Virus record (IMG/VR): IMGVR_UViG_3300027793_000138
Location: 1 to 40,631 of that record
DNA: 40,631 nucleotides
From: a virus
Reading direction: 5' to 3' (one strand)
In this document: piece by piece, positions 26,111 through 34,854 of the stretch
How the letters are laid out: every line of letters starts with the position of its first letter
Position numbering within the stretch: position 1 is the first letter of the stretch
Program-made: the position numbers and the translations under genes
The notes under the pieces: model-generated
What the model was told of the DNA's origin: nothing
What the model saw: the letters and a program-made list of their open reading frames with translations, nothing else
The model's database searches: none

Positions 26111-26930
26111 TCAATTCCTCCAGAGAAGCAATCTTAATACTTCCATCTCCAGCATCAGCACATGCTGCTTTTACTGGACATGTTTTACAGATCTTAGAGT
26201 TTCCACGATAATTTTTTGTTGGTATTGTTTGATCTACCCAAGCCTTACGAACTTCACGCATCCAATTAAATGCATAATCAATCCATTGACGATAACCATC
26301 ATTAACCTCTACTGGGATAATTAGTAAATCGTGATTATTTTTATTTTCATATATAAGTGCACCCTTTTGCTTTCCCAAAATTTTCATGTAAATAAGCAAT
26401 TGAATTAGGTGTGCACCCTTTGGCTTGTTTGTTTTCTTTCTATACTCAAAGGCTTCACTCATCATTGTTTTAATTTCGCCAACAATTTCTTCGCCTTCCC
26501 AATTAAGCATTACGTCTCCATAACCAAAAATTGGTGGATCATTAGCAATAACCTTAAACTCTGTTGTTTTTTCTCCCTTATCATTTATATAAGGAACAGC
26601 AATTCCAGAATCTAACATTGCGCTTTGTATTCTATCGTGACTCATTGTTCCAGAACTCATATTGGCAACACCGTATGAATCTGTGTAGTCATCAAATATA
26701 TTTCCATTAAATGCTAAATACCAATACCGTGGACATTGACCATGCTGGTAAGCAATTGTAGATGGAGCAAATGTTTTCTTTACCGTCATCTTTGGACCAC
26801 GATTAACCGTGTACCCAGACTTAATTTTTTCAACCATATCTTCTGCATTAAATATAATATTTTGCTTAGTCATGGCATTTTTCTTTTCTGACTCTTTTAA
26901 CATAACCTGCTGTAGTAAACTTTTTGTCAT
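26097..26930 (-). CDS. PD-(D/E)XK exonuclease, Cas4/RecB-like with Fe-S cysteines
   Basis: A 277-residue nuclease. Ordered motifs: GQCPRYWY with the first cluster Cys, MSHDRIQ (motif I His), FGYGDVML (motif II Asp), EIVGEIKTM (ExK), HLIQLLIYM (QxxxY), and a C-terminal KICKTCPVKAACAD giving three more Cys. This is the Cas4/AddB-like organisation: a RecB nuclease with a [4Fe-4S] cluster that resects 5' or 3' ends. It likely provides single-stranded ends for the RecA protein encoded upstream. It has its own extended -10 promoter and an AAAGGG ribosome binding site. No CRISPR array or Cas1/2 is present. Confidence 0.88.
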   Translation of the reverse strand: MTKSLLQQVMLKESEKKNAMTKQNIIFNAEDMVEKIKSGYTVNRGPKMTVKKTFAPSTIAYQHGQCPRYWYLAFNGNIFDDYTDSYGVANMSSGTMSHDRIQSAMLDSGIAVPYINDKGEKTTEFKVIANDPPIFGYGDVMLNWEGEEIVGEIKTMMSEAFEYRKKTNKPKGAHLIQLLIYMKILGKQKGALIYENKNNHDLLIIPVEVNDGYRQWIDYAFNWMREVRKAWVDQTIPTKNYRGNSKICKTCPVKAACADAGDGSIKIASLEELSETL

Positions 26931-26952
26931 TTTTATTCCCTTTGTTTATATA

Positions 26953-26961
26953 AGTATAGCA
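26953..26961 (-). promoter_or_regulatory. Extended -10 promoter of the Cas4-like nuclease gene
   Basis: TGCTATACT on the - strand (TGnTATAAT with one mismatch), in the 33-nt gap after the upstream stop; leader about 16 nt with AAAGGG. No good -35. Confidence 0.6.
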
Positions 26962-26963
26962 GG

Positions 26964-27281
26964 TTAGCGCATTATATACTTGAGTGCTGATACCAAGTTA
27001 TTTATAGATTCCGCTGCTGTGTAGTAAATATTTTTCTTTGCACGATCATTCTTGTCTACATTGGCCATCCAAGTAGCCTTAAAAGCCATTTTTGCTGCAA
27101 TAGCCTGTAGCCTTACTATTTCAATACTGGCAACTTGAGTAGGAATATCAGGTTTAATAATTACCTTTGCAATAAAAGTCAGTGCGGTAGTAAGTTCTTC
27201 ATCTTGCATGTAATCTGCAATTTCTGTTAAGCCATTTACCATCTCCAATGTTGTTTTTGCTGGTTCTATTTGTTCAGACAT
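26964..27281 (-). CDS. 105-residue helical conserved protein
   Basis: A wholly helical small protein (LTEIADYMQDEELTTALTFI, then ASIEIVRLQAIAAKMAFKA, and ESINNLVSALKYI). No recognised domain. ATG with AGGGGAACAAA; overlaps the epimerase gene by 8 nt. It resembles small helical proteins encoded in actinophage replication regions, of unknown function. Confidence 0.72.
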   Translation of the reverse strand: MSEQIEPAKTTLEMVNGLTEIADYMQDEELTTALTFIAKVIIKPDIPTQVASIEIVRLQAIAAKMAFKATWMANVDKNDRAKKNIYYTAAESINNLVSALKYIMR

Positions 27282-28173
27282 TTTGTTCCCCTAACCATTT
27301 TTCTATATTTATTGTAGCACTCCAACCAAGAATTTTTTTTGCTTTTTCGGTGTTTGCTAATGTTTCACGCATCTCCCCAGTTCTTTGTGGCACATTTACA
27401 AATGGATGATTATACATTTTAGCAATTTCATTTACAGAGTAACTAACTCCAGAACCTATATTAAAAACTGTTCCCATGTATTCTTTGTCTATGTTTGCAG
27501 TTGATGCCAATATATTAGCATTAACTATATCTAACACATTGACAAAATCCCTACGCTGTTCACCATCCCCAACAATTGTTAGTAAGTCTCCTTCAGATTT
27601 TTGCCTTCCAAAAATTCCCATAACTGGAGCATATTGACCACGCACTGGTTGATTATTTCCATAAACATTAAAATATCTAAAAATAATAGTTTGTAATCCA
27701 AAAAGGTCTGTATACATTTTACAAAGTTTTTCTCCATTAACCTTTGATACAGAGTATGGATTTAAACAGTCGTCATTTTGTGACTCTATGTTTGGAATAT
27801 TATTTCTGCCGTAGGCTGCGGATGTTGAAGAATACATAACTCTTTTTACTCCTGCCTCACGAGAACATTGAAGTACAACATTTGTTCCAAGTGTATTAGT
27901 CATTGTCGCTTTTACTGGATTGTTTATTGTTGGTTGTATTCTTGCTTCTGCTGCCAAATGAAACACATAATCAACACCATCGTATAGTTCTCTTGTGCTT
28001 AAATAATCACAAATATCTTTTTTATAATTTTTTGCTTTTATGTTCCAGTAGGGTCTTTCATGTGCATCTGATGATTCATTATCAATCACGACAACATCAT
28101 GACCAAGTTCAATTAATTTGTTTACAATGTTTGATCCAATAAAACCTGCACCACCAGTTACTAATGATTTCAT
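27274..28173 (-). CDS. NAD-dependent epimerase/dehydratase (extended SDR, GalE-like)
   Basis: Likely converts a nucleotide sugar (for example UDP-glucose to UDP-galactose, or a related epimerisation or dehydration). The 299-residue protein has the NAD motif TGGAGFIGSN at residues 7-16, DNESS at the end of beta-2, VFHLAAEARI, YSSTSAAYG with the catalytic Ser/Thr, NPYSVSK with the Tyr-x3-Lys pair, FRYFNVYG, and RDFVNVLDIV, all of the extended SDR class. It is placed in the recombination module, away from the glycosyltransferases, but may supply their donor sugar. ATG with GGAGGAAAA. Confidence 0.92.
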   Translation of the reverse strand: MKSLVTGGAGFIGSNIVNKLIELGHDVVVIDNESSDAHERPYWNIKAKNYKKDICDYLSTRELYDGVDYVFHLAAEARIQPTINNPVKATMTNTLGTNVVLQCSREAGVKRVMYSSTSAAYGRNNIPNIESQNDDCLNPYSVSKVNGEKLCKMYTDLFGLQTIIFRYFNVYGNNQPVRGQYAPVMGIFGRQKSEGDLLTIVGDGEQRRDFVNVLDIVNANILASTANIDKEYMGTVFNIGSGVSYSVNEIAKMYNHPFVNVPQRTGEMRETLANTEKAKKILGWSATINIEKWLGEQNV

Positions 28174-28454
28174 TTTTCCTCCAACAACTGTTCTAATATT
28201 TCTAACTCTATTACAGCAAGACGAACCTTTGAGTCTGCCTCACCTAGCACAATAAAAATTGCTGGATCGTTATGATTTTTTATTGCATCTGTTACAGCCT
28301 TTGCCCAAATGTCTTTGTTTATAGTTATACCTTTTGGATATTCTTTAAAATCAACAGTAAAATTTTTCCAAGTAGCATCACCCTTTTTCATATTACGTCC
28401 AGAATTTTTATGCTGTTTGGCATTAATTCTTTTTGACTCTGATCTCTCACTCAC
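28170..28454 (-). CDS. Candidate small PD-(D/E)XK-type nuclease
   Basis: A 94-residue basic protein conserved beside recA in actinophages. AKQHKNSGRNMKKGDATWKN and NFTVDFKEYPK give the spacing G-D ... (D)-x-K, as in PD-(D/E)XK nucleases such as small resolvases. FIVLGEADSKVRLAVI would be the next strand. GTG start, no clear ribosome binding site, overlapping the upstream zinc-ribbon gene by 8 nt. The nuclease call is an inference from the motif and from the neighbours RecA and RuvC-like. Confidence 0.68.
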   Translation of the reverse strand: MSERSESKRINAKQHKNSGRNMKKGDATWKNFTVDFKEYPKGITINKDIWAKAVTDAIKNHNDPAIFIVLGEADSKVRLAVIELEILEQLLEEK

Positions 28455-28629
28455 TTTTAAAGTCTTTCTTTTTCTTTTTTGTAGGTATTAAATTTACTTT
28501 AGATAAGTGTTTTTTAGAACACATCCAAGTAGCGTCTCCAGACTCAGGCCATAGCCTTAAGGTTAGTACAACCTCAGAGCAGGTTTTGCAAGGCCATTTG
28601 CCTGAATAAACAGAAAAATCTTTAGACAT
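28447..28629 (-). CDS. 60-residue zinc-ribbon protein
   Basis: Small basic protein: KWPCKTCSEVV ... TWMCSKKHLSKV, a CxxC ... C-x3-H zinc ribbon, followed by TKKKKKDFKSE. It overlaps the end of the recA-like gene by 8 nt. The sequence type is widespread in actinophages next to recombination genes; function unknown, but the zinc ribbon with a polylysine tail suggests nucleic-acid binding. Confidence 0.76.
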   Translation of the reverse strand: MSKDFSVYSGKWPCKTCSEVVLTLRLWPESGDATWMCSKKHLSKVNLIPTKKKKKDFKSE

Positions 28630-29635
28630 TAATCAACTTACTTCTAAGAGATTCTTGCAAATCAAGGTCTTCCTTGACACGATTAATGAAGCCTTCTCTT
28701 CCTTGTACCTTTGTGCCATCTTCAAGTTTATACCAAGCGCCTGTGCGTTCTACGATTCCAGCAAGTTCAGCAGTATCAACAAGATCACCAATACCATCAA
28801 TACCAATGTTGTCACCCCTGAAATAAAAATCGTATTCACCGCTTTGGAAACCAGCAGATGTTTTAGAAAATTGTAGTTCCCATTTAATTTTGCGACCAAT
28901 TTTCTCTTCAATTAGTTTATCTCCTACCTGAATCTTTCCTTTAATTGCTTGATTGTCTGACTCTGAAGAAAATAGTTTAATAACTGTAGAGGAATAAAAC
29001 TTAGTAGCCTGACCACCAGAAGGCTGCTGGCTAGTATACATAGCACTAATGTTATTGCGAGACTGAGAAATAAGAACAAGCAAAGTAGGCTTGACTTTAT
29101 TGTTAGCGTAATTAAGCATTTTCCAAGCATTACTAAAGTCTCTTGATTCCGCACCAATTTGTTTTGTGTTTTCAAGTTGCTTGAGTTCATCTGTATCCTT
29201 CTCAAAATAAATAGCAGGTAGCAGGGATGTAATGCTGTCTACTACAATTATATCAACTCCAGCATTCATAAGGCTTGTACCTACATCCACCATTTCATTA
29301 ATAGTTCTTGCTTGTGAATAAATAAGTTTTGTTGAATCTACTCCAAGTTTTTCAGCCCATTCTGAATCATATGACATTTCTGCATCAATCCATGCACAAA
29401 TCTTTCCTTCTTTTTGTGCTTCACCAATCATTTGAAGACACAAAGAGGACTTGGCTGATGATTTTGAACCCCAAATAAGTACTTGACGACCATATGGAAG
29501 TCCACCCTTTAATGCCCTATTAAGACCAAAACTAGGCGTTGATGCACATTCAACCTTTTGATTTGTTGCATCACCAAGACGTTTACGAATTCTTGGATCT
29601 AACTGTGCTAATACCTCTTCCATTGTTACTGACAT
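28622..29635 (-). CDS. recA: RecA-like recombinase
   Basis: ATP-dependent strand-exchange protein of 337 residues. Core motifs: GGLPYGRQVLIWGSKSSAKSS (Walker A), ICAWIDAEMSYDSEW with catalytic Glu, VDIIVVDSITSLLP (Walker B), and LISQSRNN ... SGGQATKFYSS, the L2 DNA-binding loop region. The Walker A has Ala (SSAKSS) where GxxxxGK normally has Gly. The C-terminal end is short. It overlaps MazG by one base (TAATG) and the small zinc-ribbon gene by 8 nt. Likely used for replication restart and recombination together with the Cas4-like and RuvC-like enzymes. Confidence 0.92.
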   Translation of the reverse strand: MSVTMEEVLAQLDPRIRKRLGDATNQKVECASTPSFGLNRALKGGLPYGRQVLIWGSKSSAKSSLCLQMIGEAQKEGKICAWIDAEMSYDSEWAEKLGVDSTKLIYSQARTINEMVDVGTSLMNAGVDIIVVDSITSLLPAIYFEKDTDELKQLENTKQIGAESRDFSNAWKMLNYANNKVKPTLLVLISQSRNNISAMYTSQQPSGGQATKFYSSTVIKLFSSESDNQAIKGKIQVGDKLIEEKIGRKIKWELQFSKTSAGFQSGEYDFYFRGDNIGIDGIGDLVDTAELAGIVERTGAWYKLEDGTKVQGREGFINRVKEDLDLQESLRSKLINV

Positions 29636-29967
29636 TAAAATCGTACCCCATGTTTCTCTGGTCTAGTCTTATTAAATTCTGTTTTTTGTTTTAGAATATA
29701 ATCAAGTGATTCTCTAGTATACCCTGCCTCAACCATTCCTGCATAAAGGTCTAGTGTGCGAATAATAATATCTGCAAACTCTTTAGCAATCTCTTCTCCA
29801 CCTTTATCTTTACGAACAGCCTCCATAACCTCAGTTACTTCTGAGACAATCATCATGCACTGCTTTGCAATAAAGATATCATTAACTGCATCATTATCTT
29901 CTGGGCTTCCCCAAAATCCTTTTTCTACTGCAATCTTGTGCAGGTCAATTGCTAACTGATCAAACAT
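29635..29967 (-). CDS. MazG-like nucleotide pyrophosphohydrolase
   Basis: Hydrolyses NTPs or dNTPs, or lowers (p)ppGpp effects, during infection. The 110-residue protein has the all-helical MazG fold with SEVTEVMEAVRK and EIAKEFADIIIRTLDL, i.e. the ExxE and ExxD metal ligands on two helices. The end (KTEFNKTRPEKHG) matches the family. Single-domain form, as usual in phages. It overlaps the polymerase gene by 8 nt and recA by one base. Confidence 0.9.
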   Translation of the reverse strand: MFDQLAIDLHKIAVEKGFWGSPEDNDAVNDIFIAKQCMMIVSEVTEVMEAVRKDKGGEEIAKEFADIIIRTLDLYAGMVEAGYTRESLDYILKQKTEFNKTRPEKHGVRF

Positions 29968-32900
29968 TTACTACATCCTCCAATATAACTGTTCCGTCTT
30001 TAGTTTTACCTAAAGAAACTTTATAAACATTTCCTTCTTCAATTGTCATGTATGCTTTAGAAAATGCTGTAGGAAACACAAGAACTGAATGAAGTTCTCT
30101 TCCAGCATCTGCTACTACAAGGTTTGCCATTTTCTTTCCAGCCTTGGTAACTCTAGGCTTAAAAGACACCACAAACTGCTCTTCACCTTTGTATGGCAAT
30201 TGTTTGTAATTTAAAAATTTAACCAAAGGATCTTTAGATTCTTTAATCTGATCTGCTGGAACTGAGTTAACAATTCTGTTATCACTAACAAGAATTAAAT
30301 AAGTTTTACCAGTTTCAATGGTTGTATTTTCATCATCAAATATTCCAACACTACCAGTTTTGTCAAGAAATTCAACTCTTGACCAACCCTTACCACGTTT
30401 AATTGATTTAATCATTCCAAGCATAACAAATGATCCAGTTTCTTCATAATCTTCTGCTTCTTGGATATAAGCATAATAGTGCTGAGGTACTGGCATATTA
30501 AACTCAGGAAGATTTAAATACTCGTATAGATTTTCTTTAATCTCTTGATCATTACGTGGGCTGTCTTCAAATGTTGCTGCACCAATAATTCGTAATGCTT
30601 GAAGAGCACGGCTGTTAACTCCGTTTCCTTTAGTAAAAGTAAACTCCTCAAGTTGAGCGTATGACTTAAAAGGTCTAGCATCAATGTATCTTTGAGCAAT
30701 TTTATCGGAAATAAACTTAATACTTGACAAACCAAAGCGTATACCTTTACCTTCAATCTTAAAGTCAATATCTGACTCGTTAATGTGAGGTAACTTAATG
30801 CTGATTCCCATTCTTTTTGCTTCAATAAGGTACTCAGTACGTGCATCTTTATCCTTTTCATTCTTTAATAGTGAATACATAAACTCTAATGGATAATGGT
30901 ATTTTAACCATGCTGTCCAGTATGACAGTGTTGAATATGCTACTGCGTGAGACTTGTTAAATGAGTACCCTGCGTGAGCCTCAAAGTCATGCCATAAATC
31001 TAGGGCTTGGTTTGGCGAAACATATTGCGAAGCACCTTTAATAAATTGATCTTTGAAAACATCAAATTCCTTAGCATCTTTTTTCTTTCCAATGATCTTT
31101 CTAACTTTATCTGCTTCCGACATGGACATACCGCCAAGGTGTACGCATGCTTGCATAACTTGTTCCTGGTAAAGAATACAACCATAAGTTTCCTCCGTAA
31201 ATGTTTTAAGAATCTGATGCTTATAATCTGGATTTTGACGACCATGCTTAATTGCAATATAATCTTTTCCAATTGTATTCATAGCACCAGGACGAACAAG
31301 AGCATTAGATGCAGCAAGTTCTTCAAGATTTTTTACACGCATCTTAACAAGAAGATTTGTGTATGGTGCTGCTTCACATTGAAACACACCCTTTGTATAG
31401 CCATCTGAAAGCATATTATATACATTGGCATCATCCATGTTTATCTTTAATAGGTCAATCTTTGTTCCTTCACGCTCTTTAATGATATCAATGCAGTCCT
31501 TAAGTACCGTTAAAGTTTTAAGGCCCAAAGCATCAATCTTGATAAGTCCAATATTTTCTGCTTCTCCCATATCAACGGCAACAACAGGAATGCGATCATC
31601 TTGTCCAGCAACAGAACGTGTTTCCATTGGTGCGTATCTAAAAATTGGATCTTTAGACGTTACAACTCCTGCAGCATGAATTCCTGTTCCCTTGATGCGA
31701 CCACGAAGTTGTTCTCCGTATATTTCTACTTCTGGATATTTTTCACGAAACCACTGTGCGCTTTTTGACGTGCAGTATTCATCCCAAGTATCAATTTGCT
31801 TATTAACCTTGTTTGCATCTGCAAGAGGAATATTTAATACACGAGAAACATCCTTTACAATATTTTTATCTTTAAACTGCATAAATGTTGCAATTGAAGC
31901 AACATGGCGATACTGTCTAACTAAATAATCTTTTACTTCGTCACGACGGTTATCTTGGATATCGGAGTCAATATCTGGAAAGTCATTTCTTTCTGGATTA
32001 ATAAATCGGAAGAACAAAAGCCCATGCTTAATGGGATCAATGTCTGTAATGCCAAGAGCATAACAAAGTAGTGAACCTGCTGCAGACCCACGACCAGGCC
32101 CTACCATAATTCCTTCCTTCTTTGCCCAGTTAAGCATGTTACGAACAACAAGGAAGTAAGGTCCAAAATTCTTTTCACCAATAATGGTTAGTTCTTCTTC
32201 AAGACGGTCAAGATATTCTTGGTTATTTTCTAGTCCACGCTCAGTTAAACCTTCAATCGCAAGGTTTTTTAACTCTTCCATTGGCTTCTTGTATTGAACT
32301 GGAAGTAGGTCAAGCCCAGACTTAATGTCATAGTCTTCAACTTTGTCTGCAATTTCAATAGAACTGATAAACATTTCTTCATCTGTATGACCCTGTTCTG
32401 CCATTGCAGACTTCATTTCTTCATATGAAAGAAGGTGAATGTCAAAAGTACGGAAAGACATTTGGCGATCTGCACCATAAAGATAATCTAATCTTTCCAT
32501 CATGTTATCAACCTTTTTTGATTTTTCAAAGGTTGAATCTTTTAATACTTTACCGTGTGTATTTAATAGGAGCATCATCTCCTGAATTTCTTTTTGACTT
32601 GTATCAGAATGGTGACAGTCTGGCGTTACGACTACCTTTACATTAAATGCTTTTGCTAATGCCACAAGTTCATCATTAATGTTTTTTGGATTGTGTGGCA
32701 TTAACTCAATATAAAAATCATCTTTAAAACGATTCTTAAACCATTGAACTTTTTCTTTTGCAAAAGCATATTCTTCATTCTCAATAGCCTTTGCAATTAA
32801 TCCACCTTGACAAGCAGATAAAACAATTAATCCATCGCCATACTTATCAAGCACTTCAAAATCAATACGTGGTTTACGATAAAAACCATCTGTCCATGAA

Positions 32901-33235
32901 ATTTCATTTAACTTATTAAGGTTTTCTAAACCTTGTTGGTTCTTGGCAAGAAGAACTATATGGAAGTAGTTAACATCAAGTGGACCTACCCTTTCGGACT
33001 TATCCCTTTTATCATGTCTATCTAGTGCCAAATAGCCTTCTATGCCAAGAATAGGTTTGATTCCATTTGCTTTTGCAATACGGTGCAGTTCCCTATGCCC
33101 AGATAAAGTACCGTGGTCAGTAATGGCAATTGCTGTCATTCCTAACTCAACTGCACGGTTCACGTATTCTTCTGGAGTAGCAACACCATCCATCAAGGAG
33201 TAGTGTGTATGGACATGCAAACCTACGTAATTCAC
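29960..33235 (-). CDS. dnaE: DNA polymerase III alpha subunit (DnaE) with PHP domain
   Basis: Main replicative polymerase, 1091 residues. PHP domain at 1-270: HVHTHYSLMDG, AITDHGTLSGH, a Glu in LGIEGYL, the His in LMPHNP and CHHSD keep the metal ligands that are lost in E. coli DnaE. The C-family polymerase core has GPGRGSAAGSLL, the two catalytic Asp in FPDIDSDI, and the third Asp in LIKIDALGLKTL; FNKSHAVAYSTLSYWTAW is the thumb/fingers motif. Near the end SFVMLGMIKSIKRG is an OB fold for ssDNA. GTG start after a weak ribosome binding site, seven bases after SSB. No separate epsilon exonuclease is encoded here. Confidence 0.96.
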   Translation of the reverse strand: MNYVGLHVHTHYSLMDGVATPEEYVNRAVELGMTAIAITDHGTLSGHRELHRIAKANGIKPILGIEGYLALDRHDKRDKSERVGPLDVNYFHIVLLAKNQQGLENLNKLNEISWTDGFYRKPRIDFEVLDKYGDGLIVLSACQGGLIAKAIENEEYAFAKEKVQWFKNRFKDDFYIELMPHNPKNINDELVALAKAFNVKVVVTPDCHHSDTSQKEIQEMMLLLNTHGKVLKDSTFEKSKKVDNMMERLDYLYGADRQMSFRTFDIHLLSYEEMKSAMAEQGHTDEEMFISSIEIADKVEDYDIKSGLDLLPVQYKKPMEELKNLAIEGLTERGLENNQEYLDRLEEELTIIGEKNFGPYFLVVRNMLNWAKKEGIMVGPGRGSAAGSLLCYALGITDIDPIKHGLLFFRFINPERNDFPDIDSDIQDNRRDEVKDYLVRQYRHVASIATFMQFKDKNIVKDVSRVLNIPLADANKVNKQIDTWDEYCTSKSAQWFREKYPEVEIYGEQLRGRIKGTGIHAAGVVTSKDPIFRYAPMETRSVAGQDDRIPVVAVDMGEAENIGLIKIDALGLKTLTVLKDCIDIIKEREGTKIDLLKINMDDANVYNMLSDGYTKGVFQCEAAPYTNLLVKMRVKNLEELAASNALVRPGAMNTIGKDYIAIKHGRQNPDYKHQILKTFTEETYGCILYQEQVMQACVHLGGMSMSEADKVRKIIGKKKDAKEFDVFKDQFIKGASQYVSPNQALDLWHDFEAHAGYSFNKSHAVAYSTLSYWTAWLKYHYPLEFMYSLLKNEKDKDARTEYLIEAKRMGISIKLPHINESDIDFKIEGKGIRFGLSSIKFISDKIAQRYIDARPFKSYAQLEEFTFTKGNGVNSRALQALRIIGAATFEDSPRNDQEIKENLYEYLNLPEFNMPVPQHYYAYIQEAEDYEETGSFVMLGMIKSIKRGKGWSRVEFLDKTGSVGIFDDENTTIETGKTYLILVSDNRIVNSVPADQIKESKDPLVKFLNYKQLPYKGEEQFVVSFKPRVTKAGKKMANLVVADAGRELHSVLVFPTAFSKAYMTIEEGNVYKVSLGKTKDGTVILEDVVNV

Positions 33236-33242
33236 CTACTAA

Positions 33243-33896
33243 TTACCAATCAATGCTTGCTGAATTGGCATTAGGTGTATCAAAGCCTAGATAAAATGCC
33301 TCTTGCTCAGCATAAGGAATTTTATTTAGTGCTCTTTCCAAAGGAAACGGTTCAACTGTGCTCCAGTCAAATGGTTCCTTATCTGGCGTACCTGGAATAA
33401 GTGTGTACGATGTTTCAGTTCCCTGACCATTACGCTTTACCTTCCAAGTAAGATTTGAAATACTGCCTGTCTCAAGTGCGTATTCACGAATAGTATTAAA
33501 TGCAGACTGCTTGCTAACACCCATTGACCAAATAGCAACATATGGTGCTTCAATGCCATCATCTACAAGTACATTGCAATAGAAACGAAGACGTGCTCTC
33601 CAGCCAGCCTTTGGATCCTTGCGGTGCATTTCTTCTGCCCAGTCACGACCTTCTGTGTCCATTGTGTCTACAGCCTTACGCTTATAGTCCTTTGGATTTG
33701 TGTGTTCTGAAACAACAAGTGCGAGACCACGGGTCTCATTATAATTTGCTGAGTCTTCGTCAAGTTCTTCAATAAAACGAATCTTGACTGATTGTCCATC
33801 TGCTAACTTTAGCCAACGAACCTTTGTTCCATTACTTTCGTACTTGGGCTTATCTACCAATGCATTGATATTTTTTAGTCCCTTTACAATAGCCAT
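33243..33896 (-). CDS. Single-stranded DNA-binding protein (gp32/gp2.5-like OB fold)
   Basis: A 217-residue protein: WLKLADGQSVKIRFIEEL for the first OB strands, then RLRFYCNVLVDDG and PYVAIWSMGVSKQSAFNTI, which contain the aromatic and basic residues expected for ssDNA contact, and TWKVKRNGQGTETSYTLIPG. This architecture and the acidic C-terminal end are those of phage SSBs of the gp32/gp2.5 group; the call also rests on position between the primase and polymerase. It has its own strong promoter and an AGGAGAAAA ribosome binding site, which fits high demand. Confidence 0.8.
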   Translation of the reverse strand: MAIVKGLKNINALVDKPKYESNGTKVRWLKLADGQSVKIRFIEELDEDSANYNETRGLALVVSEHTNPKDYKRKAVDTMDTEGRDWAEEMHRKDPKAGWRARLRFYCNVLVDDGIEAPYVAIWSMGVSKQSAFNTIREYALETGSISNLTWKVKRNGQGTETSYTLIPGTPDKEPFDWSTVEPFPLERALNKIPYAEQEAFYLGFDTPNANSASIDW

Positions 33897-33927
33897 TATA
33901 TTTTCTCCTATATGTTTTGTTTATGTT

Positions 33928-34854
33928 TTATTTTAGCATAGCAATGATTGAATTGTCAAATTGAAACTCCAACTTTTTAATTTCTTCATTACTCATATCG
34001 CCTATATCTTTATATTTTTTATCTAGTTGTATTACTGTGACAAGGCTTCCTAGTTTTTCAACTAGTTTATCTTTCATTATAGATCCAGCCTCATCGTTGT
34101 CCGCAACAAGCACAACATTATTGAAGTACTTTTCTAACAGTTTGATCTGTGAAACAGATACGTTAGCACCCAGTGTTGCAACTGCTGGGAAACCTACTTG
34201 ATCAAGTCTAATAGCATCAAATGAAGATTCAACCACATAGACTGTTGTTGATGTTTTAACTTTGTGCAAGTTAAACAAAATCTTGCTTTTAGGTAATCCT
34301 GGAGTATTCTTAAAGTCTTTTCCTTCAATTGTTCTAGCAACAAAACCTATGCACATTCCATCTGGAGTAGCAACTGGTATTGTCACAGAGTCTTGTTTTT
34401 CTGAATACCCAAGATTAAATTTTACCACAGAATCTTTTGTTATGCTGCGACCCTCAAAATACCTCATTGCCCTTGGTGATTCTAATGCTTGATTATTTAA
34501 TCTTTTTATAAGTAATTCATCATACTGAACAAAATCTGCTGGAGTATAAAGAGTTTTATTTATAACTGATGTTATGTCAGACTCTTGTTCTTTACTTTTA
34601 ATGTAACGAACTGCCTCAAAATATGTTCTATTAGAAGTAAACATTATTAACTCAGTTAAATTTTTTGTAGTTTGACAGCCAAAACAAAAGAACAATCCGT
34701 GGTCTTTAGAAACTTCTCCAGCAGGTGTTCTATTGTTATTGTGGTATGGGCAAAAAATAATAAAATCAGATCCAAACTCTGCTTCAATATCAATACCAGC
34801 ACCGTTAAGTACACGACGAATTTGTTCTTCTGTATAAAGTTCTTTATTTGCCAT
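33928..34854 (-). CDS. DNA primase, DnaG type
   Basis: Makes RNA primers for lagging-strand synthesis. The 308-residue protein has an N-terminal CHC2 zinc ribbon (FCPYHNNNRTP and FFCFGCQTT: CxxH...CxxC), then a DnaG catalytic region, and a TOPRIM domain with YVVESSFDAI (catalytic Glu) and VLVADNDEAG (DxD). No C-terminal helicase-binding domain like E. coli DnaG is present. The start is the ATG at 34854 with AAGGATTTTGAAG; a longer frame that overlaps the helicase gene is rejected. It overlaps the DnaB-like helicase gene by 11 nt. Confidence 0.92.
   Translation of the reverse strand: MANKELYTEEQIRRVLNGAGIDIEAEFGSDFIIFCPYHNNNRTPAGEVSKDHGLFFCFGCQTTKNLTELIMFTSNRTYFEAVRYIKSKEQESDITSVINKTLYTPADFVQYDELLIKRLNNQALESPRAMRYFEGRSITKDSVVKFNLGYSEKQDSVTIPVATPDGMCIGFVARTIEGKDFKNTPGLPKSKILFNLHKVKTSTTVYVVESSFDAIRLDQVGFPAVATLGANVSVSQIKLLEKYFNNVVLVADNDEAGSIMKDKLVEKLGSLVTVIQLDKKYKDIGDMSNEEIKKLEFQFDNSIIAMLK
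33930..33959 (-). promoter_or_regulatory. Strong promoter for SSB-DnaE-MazG-RecA transcription
   Basis: TTGACA (33954-33959), 18-bp spacer, TAAAAT (33930-33935) with a TGC extension, on the - strand. It lies over the 3' end of the primase gene. Leader about 27 nt with AGGAG. Confidence 0.85.

Noticed and set aside
26097-26930. CRISPR adaptation module because of the Cas4-like nuclease
   Set aside because: No repeats-spacer array and no Cas1/Cas2 genes in the window; Cas4/RecB-like nucleases are common in phages as recombination exonucleases.
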